Virus record (IMG/VR): IMGVR_UViG_3300044737_000123
Location: 1-46,495 of that record
Direction: 5' to 3' (one strand)
Length of the DNA: 46,495 bases
Source: a virus
The notes below the pieces were generated by a model. It was not told the DNA's origin, did not search any database, and saw nothing but the letters and a program-made list of their open reading frames with translations. This document shows positions 7,260 through 13,861 of this stretch, in pieces. Within the stretch, counting starts at the first letter, position 1, and each line of letters opens with the position of its first letter. The position numbers and the translations under genes were made by a program.

Positions 7260-7565
7260 ATGGCCCAGACACGCAGGACGCAGGACGCAACGCTGCGCGA
7301 GGTCAGCGAAGAACTGGCGGCTTTCGCGCACTACAGCCGTTCGGTCGTCCATGACGCCGTTGGGCTAACAAGGCTTACGTGGCAGGAGCGAGCCGAATGG
7401 GCAGAGCGCCTTGCAGGCGATGTTCTCGCCGCTCTCGATGCGATGCCCGGCCCTACGTGCTCGAACTGCGCCGGCGACGGGATGGTCTGGACGCACGAGG
7501 GCAACGTGCCGTGCCCGGCTTGCGATGGCTATGGGACGACCAAGGCGAGGAGCGGCAATGGATGA
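7260..7565 (+). CDS. DnaJ-type zinc-finger protein, copy 2
   Basis: A 101-residue protein from ATG 7260, preceded by GAGAGGAACGAGGG. A new N-terminal helical segment (residues 1-50) is joined to the same zinc module as the gene at 3902 (LAALDAMPGPTCSNCAGDGM onward). The near-identical DNA (7424-7540) shows a recent duplication with exchange of the flanking domain. The 88-nt gap upstream (7172-7259) may hold a weak promoter (TAGCCT at 7205), but I see no convincing -35. Confidence 0.65.
   Translation: MAQTRRTQDATLREVSEELAAFAHYSRSVVHDAVGLTRLTWQERAEWAERLAGDVLAALDAMPGPTCSNCAGDGMVWTHEGNVPCPACDGYGTTKARSGNG
7424..7540 (+). repeat. 117-bp duplicated zinc-finger segment, copy B
   Basis: Second copy of 4021-4137, differing at two positions only. 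Confidence 0.95.
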
Positions 7566-7938
7566 GCACGACGACCCGCGGGTGGAGGCCGTGGCGCGTG
7601 TGCTCGACCCGGACGCCTTCACGGGGCACGGCTACACCCCCGAAGCGGCCGCCCAGTCCCGCGACGATGCGCTCGGTATGGCCCAGGAGATCCTCGCCGC
7701 CCTTGATGCCCTGCCCGAGCCGCCCACACTGAGCGATGACACGCATCCGTGCAACGACTGCGGCCTCCCGTACTACGAACGCGTAGGGACCTACTGGCTG
7801 GCCGATGACGCGCTGTGGGCGCGCGTGGTTGGCGACGACTCGATCGTTCTCTGCCCAGCGTGTTTTCGTCGTCGGGCGGTGGCGCTCGGAGTGTCGTTTT
7901 ACTGGCGCGCTGTCGCGGATCGTGAGCCCAGCGCATGA
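7558..7938 (+). CDS. Zinc-ribbon protein, diverged relative of the two DnaJ-finger genes
   Basis: A 126-residue protein overlapping its upstream neighbour by 8 nt. 'AQEILAALDALPEPP' echoes 'LAALDAMPGP' of the two DnaJ-finger genes, and 'CNDCGLPYYER' with a later CPAC gives a zinc ribbon. It appears to be an older paralogue of the same N-helix plus ribbon design. The first 30 residues (DPRVEAVARVLDPDAF) match a linker type often seen in actinophage small proteins. Function unknown. Confidence 0.6.
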   Translation: MDEHDDPRVEAVARVLDPDAFTGHGYTPEAAAQSRDDALGMAQEILAALDALPEPPTLSDDTHPCNDCGLPYYERVGTYWLADDALWARVVGDDSIVLCPACFRRRAVALGVSFYWRAVADREPSA

Positions 7939-8273
7939 TCTTCCCCGAGGACCAGATCAAGCCGACACCGTTGTTCAAGCGGCGCCTGTTCGCGGAATTC
8001 ACCCAGCGCCAACAGGACTTTCTACTGCTCGCCACCACCCAAGGCGTAGCGCTCGACCATGACCTGGCGAGCCCAGCTCGCGTAAAGGCGCTCCTCGATG
8101 CCGGCCTAATCCACAAGCGCACCAGTCGCAAGGGCCGCTCGTCATGGCGGACCACCGACGAGGGTCGAGCCATCGTGATGGCGCACGTCCCCAAGCTGCT
8201 GGCGAGAAGGTCGCAGTACGGCTACACGCACATGCCTCATCGCGCGATGTTCGGTGAGCCCGAGGCGGCATGA
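7935..8273 (+). CDS. Winged-helix-like hypothetical protein
   Basis: A 112-residue protein. 'RQQDFLLLATTQGVALDHDL', 'ALLDAGLIHKRTSRKGRSSW' and 'RTTDEGRAIVMAH' have the order helix, recognition helix, β-wing typical of MarR-like winged helices. It may be a small transcription factor. No family assigned. Confidence 0.55.
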   Translation: MIFPEDQIKPTPLFKRRLFAEFTQRQQDFLLLATTQGVALDHDLASPARVKALLDAGLIHKRTSRKGRSSWRTTDEGRAIVMAHVPKLLARRSQYGYTHMPHRAMFGEPEAA

Positions 8274-8323
8274 TTCTCGTGGAAGACGGTCCCCCCAGGC
8301 TAACCACAGAAGCGAAGGCGTGA
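8270..8323 (+). CDS. Possible 17-residue coupled micro-ORF
   Basis: ATG 8270 overlaps the previous stop (ATGA), and its own stop overlaps the next ATG (TGATG). This perfect coupling at both ends suggests a translated spacer peptide, which would carry ribosomes to the 8323 gene. The peptide (MILVEDGPPRLTTEAKA) has no recognisable motif. Confidence 0.3.
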   Translation: MILVEDGPPRLTTEAKA

Positions 8324-8646
8324 TGAGCTACGAGGTCTATATCGATGTTCGGCACCATCCGCGTCACCTCGAGGACTACGAGCGCCGGCTGAGCGACGCT
8401 GGCAAGTACACCGAGCCCGACGGTGCAGACCCGACTGATGCCGAGCGGATGCGTACGGTCGTTGGTGCGCTCAGGGGCATGGCCGCACAGTACGATCCGG
8501 ACGTGCGCTGCACCCATTGCGGTGCACTCCGACACGAGCACCACGGGTATCCGGCGCGCCTTGTCAACTGCTTCAACCGCTACGGCCCGACGACGCAATA
8601 CTCGTGGTGGGCGGACTCGAACTGCGCTGCCAACGGCGGGGCATGA
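8323..8646 (+). CDS. Hypothetical protein with Cys/His cluster
   Basis: A 107-residue protein starting at ATG 8323. An N-terminal helix-forming half is followed by CTHCGALRHEHHGYPARLVN-C, a possible zinc site, and an aromatic C-terminus (YSWWADSNCA). Function unknown. Confidence 0.55.
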   Translation: MSYEVYIDVRHHPRHLEDYERRLSDAGKYTEPDGADPTDAERMRTVVGALRGMAAQYDPDVRCTHCGALRHEHHGYPARLVNCFNRYGPTTQYSWWADSNCAANGGA

Positions 8647-8864
8647 GCACCCGGGTTGAGATGTCGTCCGGATGCGCTACATTCCCGCGCAGCCGCCCAG
8701 AGCGTGTGAGCACCAGTGCTCTGGACCCGTGCCCCGAGGCGCCAGTTTGCCTTAGCCGCACTGCGCCTTCGTTGCCGGTGAGCCCGGAGCTTCGGGTCAT
8801 CGAGCGTCAGGTGGAGCGCATCGAGCGCAAGATCCGTGAGCAGCACGCAAGGCGGGCGGCGTGA
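8643..8864 (+). CDS. Doubtful small coding frame with helical C-terminus
   Basis: The frame from ATG 8643 to 8864 gives 73 residues. Only the end (ELRVIERQVERIERKIREQH) looks like real protein, a basic helix. A GTG at about 8780 would give just this part. The first 130 nt contains a promoter-like pair (8656-8683) and a 7-bp hairpin near 8697-8722, so the upstream part may be regulatory. Confidence 0.4.
   Translation: MSTRVEMSSGCATFPRSRPERVSTSALDPCPEAPVCLSRTAPSLPVSPELRVIERQVERIERKIREQHARRAA
8656..8683 (+). promoter_or_regulatory. Possible σ70-type promoter
   Basis: TTGAGA (8656-8661) and TACATT (8678-8683) are separated by 16 nt. The spacer contains GTCGTCCG, which also occurs in the spacer of the promoter candidate at 9197. 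It would drive the short-helix gene and the PGDYG gene. Confidence 0.4.
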
Positions 8865-9145
8865 CGCTCACGAAAGGACCCAGCCGGTACCGCAAGAAGC
8901 CGGTGGAGATCGACGCGATGCAGCACGACGGCTCGCAGGCAAGCGCTGACCGTGTAGTGACCTGGGTCGGCGCGGTGGCCGAAGCGATGCGCCAGCCGTG
9001 GAACAACGACTACTGGGACGTCCACATCAAGACGCTCGAAGGGGTGATGACCGCAGGTCCGTTCGACTGGATCATCCGCGGCGTAAAGGGCGAGCACTAC
9101 CCGTGCAAGCCGGACATCTTCGACGCCACATACGAGAAGGCATAG
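8861..9145 (+). CDS. PGDYG-type phage protein
   Basis: A 94-residue protein from GTG 8861. 'RYRKKPVEIDAMQHDG' at the start and 'DWIIRGVKGEHYPCKPDIFD' near the end are the characteristic blocks of the small PGDYG family, widespread in phages. The family has no firmly established activity. It closes the coupled run that began at 7260. A gene-free, structured region follows. Confidence 0.8.
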   Translation: MTLTKGPSRYRKKPVEIDAMQHDGSQASADRVVTWVGAVAEAMRQPWNNDYWDVHIKTLEGVMTAGPFDWIIRGVKGEHYPCKPDIFDATYEKA

Positions 9146-9196
9146 GTCAAATGCTCTTGGCTGACAGGCTTCGCGAACGCCTGGCGCCCATGACGC

Positions 9197-9226
9197 TTGC
9201 CACGTCGTCCGCCACCCCATTACACT
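9197..9226 (+). promoter_or_regulatory. Promoter candidate upstream of a structured leader
   Basis: TTGCCA (9197-9202) and TACACT (9221-9226) are separated by 18 nt. Transcription would start near 9233 and run through the inverted repeats at 9289-9417 before the gene at 9441. Confidence 0.45.
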
Positions 9227-9288
9227 GCTGCCCAGCACACGTGGATGGCGGCCCCAAGATCGCCGCGGCCCAGAAAAGCCTGTGCTCC

Positions 9289-9417
9289 TGCCTGCCCGCG
9301 TTGCCCGAGCAGGCATCCTCTCTCTTGGTCGCGGGGAATCGCGTCGGAGCCCCGGCAGGAGCCCTCAGGGCTGCGCTAAGGGCTCACAGCTTCGACGGAC
9401 GGCCGCGCCCCGCGACC
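9289..9417 (+). ncRNA. Structured leader or small RNA candidate
   Basis: The 295 nt between the PGDYG gene and the gene at 9441 hold a 7-bp hairpin (9289-9295 with 9309-9315), then a perfect 10-bp closing helix (9327-9336 with 9408-9417). Inside it are a 7-bp helix (9359-9365 with 9379-9385) and a competing AGCCC/GGGCT hairpin (9360-9372). This layout, a closing stem around inner hairpins, resembles a folded leader or ncRNA. An ORF spanning 9151-9444 exists but its sequence looks non-coding in its second half. Confidence 0.4.
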
Positions 9418-9440
9418 TTGCACCCGTCAGGCCCGAGACC

Positions 9441-9773
9441 ATGAGGCCACGAGACACGCCATCTCCCTCAACGGCTGCCATTCGAGAGCGCATTGCACTG
9501 CGGATTGCTCCCTGGCTCTACCTGCCCTATCGCGAGGACCGCGAGGAGGCGTTCCGGGATCTTGCTGAGGCCGCGTACGGAGATCGCGACGTCGTGTGGA
9601 CGAGCCCGCGTGTGCTGGTCAAGACAGCCCTCAGGCGCGCTGCCGCAGGGCAACGCCCGGCCGATGCCCAAGAGCCCCGCTGCGGCCCATGGGACGAGCG
9701 CAGCGACGGCGCGTGGGTCTGTCGCAAGTGCGGCGAGGTCGACATCCCCGGCGGCGGACCCGCGGGCTTCTAA
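9441..9773 (+). CDS. Hypothetical protein with C-terminal zinc ribbon
   Basis: A 110-residue protein from ATG 9441. The helical N-terminus (IRERIALRIAPWLYLPYRED) is followed near the end by C-x~13-C-x2-C (CRKCGEVDIPGGG), a partial ribbon. It is the only gene between two structured non-coding stretches. Function unknown. Confidence 0.55.
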   Translation: MRPRDTPSPSTAAIRERIALRIAPWLYLPYREDREEAFRDLAEAAYGDRDVVWTSPRVLVKTALRRAAAGQRPADAQEPRCGPWDERSDGAWVCRKCGEVDIPGGGPAGF

Positions 9774-9795
9774 GCGTCCGTGCAAAGGAACCAGA

Positions 9796-10053
9796 AGCGG
9801 AAAAATCCCCGGATTCTTCCGCTCAATCGTCGGCACGAGGGCAATTTGCTGCCGACTCACAACGACCGGCTTCGGGCCCTCCGACACCGGTCCTCATAGG
9901 CCAGTGGGACCAACGCGTGTCATGGAGGGTCCCTTAGGCGCACAAGAGCGTGCCGGTCCTCGACCGGTCTGGGCTTGAGGGCCGGCACGCGACTACTTCG
10001 ACCTTGCCGCTAACGCGGTAGGTGCCCGCGGGAGCCATCACCTCCCGCGGGCA
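9796..10053. other. Array of five inverted repeats in a gene-free stretch
   Basis: The 327 nt between 9773 and 10101 contain no supported gene. They contain five successive hairpins: 9796-9823 (7 bp plus inner 5 bp), 9829-9856 (7 bp), 9906-9933 (6 bp), 9949-9989 (13 bp with one G·T) and 10023-10053 (11 bp, perfect). Possible roles are tandem terminators, a structured RNA, or a replication or packaging site. The sequence alone does not decide. Confidence 0.55.
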
Positions 10054-10100
10054 GCATCGGACAGTACCCGCCCGGTGATGGTGGGCGGAAAGGACCCGTC

Positions 10101-10934
10101 ATGGCGACGGAGCTCGTCGCTGCGCGCCTCGCCGACTGCGAGGCCGTTATCGAGCGCGGCCTTGCGACCTTCATCGAGGTCGGTCATGCGCTACTGGAGA
10201 TCCGCGACTCTCGGCTGTACCGCGAGACCTACTGCACGTTCGAGGACTACTGCCGCGAGCGTTGGGGCTTCTCCCGCCCGCGCGCATACGAACTCATGCA
10301 CGCCGCCGAGGTCGTGTCTGCAATTGCAGACACCCAGGGGCCTCGAAACGAAGCGGTCGCCCGCGAACTGGCGCCACTCCGGAAAGAGCCTGAGCAACTC
10401 CGAGAGACGTGGGCCGAGGCCATCGAGCAGCACGGCCCACAGCCGACCGCGGCTCAGGTTCGCGAGGTTGTCGAAGAACGACGCAACGGCAAGCTCGACG
10501 TCCACTTCTCATCGGCAACCGACGAGTGGGCCACCCCGCAAGACCTCTTCGATGTTCTCAATGCAGAGTTCGGCTTCACGCTCGATGTCTGCGCGCTGGA
10601 CTCGTCTGCGAAATGCGAGCGCTACTTCACGCCGGAGATCGACGGCCTCGCGCAGGAGTGGACCGGCGCCTGCTGGATGAACCCACCCTACGGCGAGGAG
10701 ATCGGTCGCTGGGTCGCCAAGGCCCATGAGGCAAGCAGGCACGGCGCCACGGTCGTCTGTCTCGTCCCAGCTCGCACGGACACCGGCTGGTGGTGGGAGC
10801 ACTGCTGGGAAGGCGAGGTGCGCTTCCTGCGCGGCCGCCTACGGTTCGGTGAGGCGACCTCCAGCGCTCCGTTCCCCTCGGCGGTAGTCATCTTCGGCGT
10901 GGCCCCGCAGGTCATCCCGTGGGAGTGGCGATGA
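10101..10934 (+). CDS. Dam-type N6-adenine DNA methyltransferase with ParB-like N-terminal helices
   Basis: A 277-residue protein with a GAAAGGA ribosome-binding site. Residues 1-130 are helical ('FEDYCRERWGFSRPRAYELM' resembles a helix-turn-helix module often fused to phage methylases). Residues about 135-270 match phage Dam-type N6A methylases: 'SSATDEWATPQDLFDVLNAE', 'CALDSSAKCERYFTPE', catalytic N194-P-P-Y197 in 'GACWMNPPYGEEIG', and 'LVPARTDTGWWWEHCW'. It transfers a methyl group from AdoMet to adenine, probably protecting phage DNA or marking regulatory sites. All key motifs appear intact. Confidence 0.9.
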   Translation: MATELVAARLADCEAVIERGLATFIEVGHALLEIRDSRLYRETYCTFEDYCRERWGFSRPRAYELMHAAEVVSAIADTQGPRNEAVARELAPLRKEPEQLRETWAEAIEQHGPQPTAAQVREVVEERRNGKLDVHFSSATDEWATPQDLFDVLNAEFGFTLDVCALDSSAKCERYFTPEIDGLAQEWTGACWMNPPYGEEIGRWVAKAHEASRHGATVVCLVPARTDTGWWWEHCWEGEVRFLRGRLRFGEATSSAPFPSAVVIFGVAPQVIPWEWR

Positions 10935-11347
10935 CCTCCTACCGCCCAGAGTTCGACCTAGCCCGTCTTCGCGGCGAGGAAGCCGAGCAGATGGTGCGCA
11001 CCATGAGAAGCGCGATGCTCGTAGGAGACATCGAGGTCAAACGCGACGACGAAGCACGCACCTACGGCAACGTCTACTTCGAGTACCAGTGCCGAAGCAA
11101 GGCGGATGGGCTCTATCACCCGAGCGGGCTCGCCATCACCAAGGCGACGACGTGGGCGCACTGCATCGATGGCGCGATCGTGTTCATGCCCACATGGGTC
11201 GTAAAGCTCATCGCCAAGCAACACGGCGTTAAGCGCGAGTGCGTCCACGGAGGCAATCCGACCCGCGGACTCGTCGTGCCACTCGCCAAGCTTCTACCCG
11301 CAGCCGTCGCCGTCATGAACGACTCAGCGACCAAACGCGCCGCCTAG
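10931..11347 (+). CDS. PD-(D/E)XK nuclease-like phage protein
   Basis: A 138-residue protein coupled to the methylase. The segment 'LVGDIEVKRDDEARTYGNVY' shows D33-x-E35-V-K37, followed by E51-Y-Q53 in 'FEYQCRS', as in the PD-(D/E)XK nuclease core. 'THATTWAHC'-like text further on (ITKATTWAHCIDGAIVF) fits the rest of the domain. It may process DNA ends or act like a restriction-type nuclease with the adjacent methylase. The pair is an interesting but unproven modification-restriction arrangement. Confidence 0.55.
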   Translation: MTSYRPEFDLARLRGEEAEQMVRTMRSAMLVGDIEVKRDDEARTYGNVYFEYQCRSKADGLYHPSGLAITKATTWAHCIDGAIVFMPTWVVKLIAKQHGVKRECVHGGNPTRGLVVPLAKLLPAAVAVMNDSATKRAA

Positions 11348-11350
11348 GTC

Positions 11351-11518
11351 ATGACAACCCACGCTCCCTCAAAGCCCTTCTACCGAAAGCCCCCAAGGCG
11401 TCGCCCCGTAGACAACGCCTCCAAGGCCGTAGCAGCCCACCGTCACAAGCTCCTAGACGCAGAGCTGGACGACAGGGTGGGACGCGAGGGGCTGAAGCAA
11501 GCCAAGGGTGCTGCCTGA
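11351..11518 (+). CDS. Small basic protein (55 aa)
   Basis: ATG 11351 to the stop at 11516-11518, whose last base begins the next ATG (TGATG). The protein starts MTTHAPSKPFYRKPPRRRPV and is rich in Arg/Lys/Pro, then helical. Function unknown; nucleic-acid binding is plausible. Confidence 0.55.
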   Translation: MTTHAPSKPFYRKPPRRRPVDNASKAVAAHRHKLLDAELDDRVGREGLKQAKGAA

Positions 11519-11751
11519 TGGCCCAGACATGCGTCGGCCTCGCCCAAGTGATCTACGACGTCCACATCGATGACTACGCCCGCGACTATGCCAACGGTGT
11601 CACTGGCAGCGAGTTCGTCAATCGGTTACGGGGCCGAGAGCACGACCAAGAGCAGTGGCAGAACGCCTACGACGACTTCCGCGAACGCGTCGACACGCCC
11701 GAGAAGCTCATGAAGTGGTCTGTGGCTCGGTACGGTCCCGAACCCCGTTGA
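11518..11751 (+). CDS. Hypothetical helical protein
   Basis: A 77-residue protein rich in Asp, Tyr and Arg (IDDYARDYANGVTGSEFVNR), predicted to be helical. Coupled by TGATG to its upstream neighbour. No family recognised. Confidence 0.55.
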   Translation: MAQTCVGLAQVIYDVHIDDYARDYANGVTGSEFVNRLRGREHDQEQWQNAYDDFRERVDTPEKLMKWSVARYGPEPR

Positions 11752-11764
11752 TGACTACCTACCG

Positions 11765-12052
11765 GTGAAGCGAGTCCACGTCTGCCCGCACATCGGCTGC
11801 CCCGAGCTCGCCCCCTGCCCCAAGCACTCCCGCCCCAAGAACGCCCCATGGTCTGAGGGCCGAGACACGAAAGCTCATCTCGCCCAACGCCGTGCCCTCA
11901 TCAAGCAGCGCGGTCCAGTCTGCCAGCGCTGCGGTTGGAGCACAGACCACACCGGCCGCGGCCTTCAGATGCACCACACGGGACCTCGAGGCGATGACGT
12001 GGTGCTGCTCTGCCGCTCGTGTCATAAGGAGATCGACGTACATGCCCGCTGA
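11765..12052 (+). CDS. HNH endonuclease near the terminase genes
   Basis: A 95-residue protein from GTG 11765. 'CQRCGWSTDHTGRGLQMHHT' followed by GDDVVLLCRSCHKEID gives the C-x2-C, H-H and C-x2-C-H arrangement of a complete HNH domain. Many phages with HK97-type or P22-type packaging carry a small HNH gene close to terminase that assists DNA cleavage during packaging. Here it sits about 1.3 kb upstream of the small terminase gene, so that role is plausible. Confidence 0.75.
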   Translation: MKRVHVCPHIGCPELAPCPKHSRPKNAPWSEGRDTKAHLAQRRALIKQRGPVCQRCGWSTDHTGRGLQMHHTGPRGDDVVLLCRSCHKEIDVHAR

Positions 12053-12281
12053 GCCGCTCCTAATCGGACGAGAGGCCGCGATACCTGTCGCCATCAGCGG
12101 CGTGGATGGCCACGGAACCATGGCTCTTGACCTGTTCGAGCCGTATGGCCTGCGCTTCAGGATCAACGACCAACGGTTCGTCGTCGGCATCGACGCACTT
12201 CAAAGCCTGCTCGATGCGTATCGCGAAATGCAAGCACGGACCGCAGCGCTCACGCACGATGACGGTGCCGATCCTCGCTGA
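12042..12281 (+). CDS. Hypothetical protein
   Basis: A 79-residue protein overlapping the HNH gene by 11 nt. An N-terminal β-rich part (PVAISGVDGHGTMALDLFEP) is followed by a helix. No family recognised. Confidence 0.5.
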   Translation: MPAEPLLIGREAAIPVAISGVDGHGTMALDLFEPYGLRFRINDQRFVVGIDALQSLLDAYREMQARTAALTHDDGADPR

Positions 12282-12471
12282 CATCCAGGCCGCTGTGCCT
12301 CGCTGCCTACACACCCCAGGCACCCGAACCATAACCGGCCTACAGCGCGCCAGCGCCCAGCAGTGCTGCGCTTCGCTTGAGTACGTGGAGCGCTTCAACT
12401 CGTGGCGGTGCCCGAAGTGCGGGCACCGTGTTGCCGGCGAGCTGGTCGGCTCGCAGCGCCAGGCGGCTTGA
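12259..12471 (+). CDS. Small zinc-ribbon protein
   Basis: A 70-residue protein overlapping its neighbour by 23 nt. 'QQCCASLEYVERFNSWRCPK' then CGH suggests a paired-cysteine ribbon. Function unknown. Confidence 0.5.
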   Translation: MTVPILADIQAAVPRCLHTPGTRTITGLQRASAQQCCASLEYVERFNSWRCPKCGHRVAGELVGSQRQAA

Positions 12472-12506
12472 ACCAACGGGCGTTTGCCCAGGAAGGGACA
12501 GAAGCG

Positions 12507-12743
12507 ATGACCGAACCCAAGATCGTGCGCGAACGCCAAGAGGACGTGGTGCGCGCACTACAGGAACACCTGCTCGCCGTCCCTCACGGCAAGGGCAACA
12601 TCGCGTCCTACTCAGGCCACATCAAGGACGTGTCGATCGCTCTCGGCGTCGCGATCGACAAGCTTGCGGTGCTAGACGGGTGCGGCATGAACAGGAAGGT
12701 ACGCCTGCGTCCCCCCTTCCGACCACTCGGCCCCGACTCATGA
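12507..12743 (+). CDS. Hypothetical protein, possible winged helix
   Basis: A 78-residue protein with a clear GGAAGGGA ribosome-binding site 11 nt before ATG 12507. 'YSGHIKDVSIALGVAIDKLA' could be a helix-turn-helix. Coupled to the next gene by ATGA. Confidence 0.55.
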   Translation: MTEPKIVRERQEDVVRALQEHLLAVPHGKGNIASYSGHIKDVSIALGVAIDKLAVLDGCGMNRKVRLRPPFRPLGPDS

Positions 12744-12856
12744 GCAAGCGGCGCTACCAGCTCATGACGCGTCTGACGAATCTCGTCTGGAACTTCGCGA
12801 TCGTCCGCGAGTGGCTTTGGCTCTGCCGCCTGGCGGACAGGCTCAACCGGCGATGA
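12740..12856 (+). CDS. Small basic, aromatic protein (38 aa)
   Basis: ATG 12740 overlaps the preceding stop and the stop overlaps the following ATG. The peptide (MSKRRYQLMTRLTNLVWNFA onward) could form an amphipathic or membrane-associated helix. Function unknown. Confidence 0.45.
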   Translation: MSKRRYQLMTRLTNLVWNFAIVREWLWLCRLADRLNRR

Positions 12857-13185
12857 CCGACCACGCCAAGATCAGACGCGACCTCAAACTACGCGAGGTC
12901 TGGGGCAAGCTCATCGCCGGTGGCATGGACCCCATCAGAGCAGCCACGACCTACGAGTTCCGCTGCGGCATCTGCGACGACCGCGCCTACGCAGACGCAG
13001 CAGGAGGCGTGCTCGTCTTTGAGCACTGCACCCACCACAAGAAGGCTGGCAGCCAACACGACCTTCACGTGACCGCGTTCTTCGCCGGCCAAGTCGAACG
13101 GATAGGCACGATGGCCAGCCTCGAAGGGAAAGGCCCGAAGCCGAAAGCCCCATGGTCAGTCACACCATCGAGCACCGACACATGA
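12853..13185 (+). CDS. Zinc-binding hypothetical protein
   Basis: A 110-residue protein. A helical N-terminus is followed by 'FRCGICDDRAYADA' and 'FEHCTHHKKAGSQHDLHV', giving C-x2-C and C-x2-H-H groups suited to zinc. Function unknown. Confidence 0.55.
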   Translation: MTDHAKIRRDLKLREVWGKLIAGGMDPIRAATTYEFRCGICDDRAYADAAGGVLVFEHCTHHKKAGSQHDLHVTAFFAGQVERIGTMASLEGKGPKPKAPWSVTPSSTDT

Positions 13186-13343
13186 CCACCACCAACCCCG
13201 AAACCCCAAAGCCCCTAAGCCCAAGCCACATTCCCACCTACGTTCAGGCAGGGGGGGAGGGGCGTCAGCGCCATGCGGGCGCGTCCTTGCGAACCCGGAA
13301 CGGGCTGCATCGCGGTGTGTACGGGTTTCGACTGGTCTTCTAA
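13182..13343 (+). CDS. Doubtful 53-residue ORF before terminase
   Basis: It is coupled upstream (ATGA) and downstream (TAATG), which supports translation. However, the sequence after residue 20 crosses a run of seven G and looks low in information. The G run is a place where a frameshift, real or artefactual, could hide. Confidence 0.4.
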   Translation: MTTTNPETPKPLSPSHIPTYVQAGGEGRQRHAGASLRTRNGLHRGVYGFRLVF

Positions 13344-13861
13344 TGCCTAGAGGACCGCTTCCCAAGCCCGACAGCAGGCGCCGTAATGCGCCGACCATTC
13401 CTGGCTCGGTGCTTCCGCATGCTGGCCGGGAGGGCGCTGTTCCCGAGTGCCCGTTGGAGCTTGGTGAGCCTGGGGCGCGTTGGTGGGCGTGGGCGTGGGG
13501 GCTTCCGCAGGCTGCGAAGTGGGACGCGGGCACGCTCTACTTCGTTGCTCGCCGTGCGGTGCTCGAGGATCATGCGGCCGCTCTGAGCTTTCCGGATCCG
13601 CTGGACGTCGGCGACCTCTTCGACGAGGGCAATAAGGAGGCGGCCAGGCGAGTTGAGTGGGCGTTGAACCTGCTCCGTCGGAGTGCGACTGGCGAGGTCA
13701 CGCTGATGCGCGAGATGCGCGAGCTCGACAACCGCCTTGGGCTGAACCCGAAGGCGATGGCGGATCTACGGTGGTCGGTTGGGGAGGAGGAGGCCCCGGA
13801 GAAGAAGGCCGCCGAGGTTCGCAAACTGCGGGTGGTCACTCAGGACACTAAGGCGGGTTAG
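13343..13861 (+). CDS. terS: Terminase small subunit
   Basis: A 172-residue protein. The basic, Pro-rich start (PRGPLPKPDSRRRNAPTIPG) is typical of actinophage small terminase subunits. A W-rich block (WWAWAWGLPQAAKW) and a long charged helical region (about 75-150) follow, suited to oligomerisation. It recognises the packaging site and delivers DNA to the large subunit. It is coupled directly to the large subunit gene (TAG/GTG overlap at 13861). Confidence 0.8.
   Translation: MPRGPLPKPDSRRRNAPTIPGSVLPHAGREGAVPECPLELGEPGARWWAWAWGLPQAAKWDAGTLYFVARRAVLEDHAAALSFPDPLDVGDLFDEGNKEAARRVEWALNLLRRSATGEVTLMREMRELDNRLGLNPKAMADLRWSVGEEEAPEKKAAEVRKLRVVTQDTKAG

Noticed and set aside
9151-9444. 97-codon ORF ending in ATGA overlap with the gene at 9441
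   Set aside because: The overlap is suggestive, but the sequence becomes low-quality after about 30 residues and lies over a promoter candidate and closing helices.
9468-9887. Minus-strand ORF starting MSEGPKPVVV
   Set aside because: Mostly antisense to the gene at 9441 and across hairpins; no independent support.
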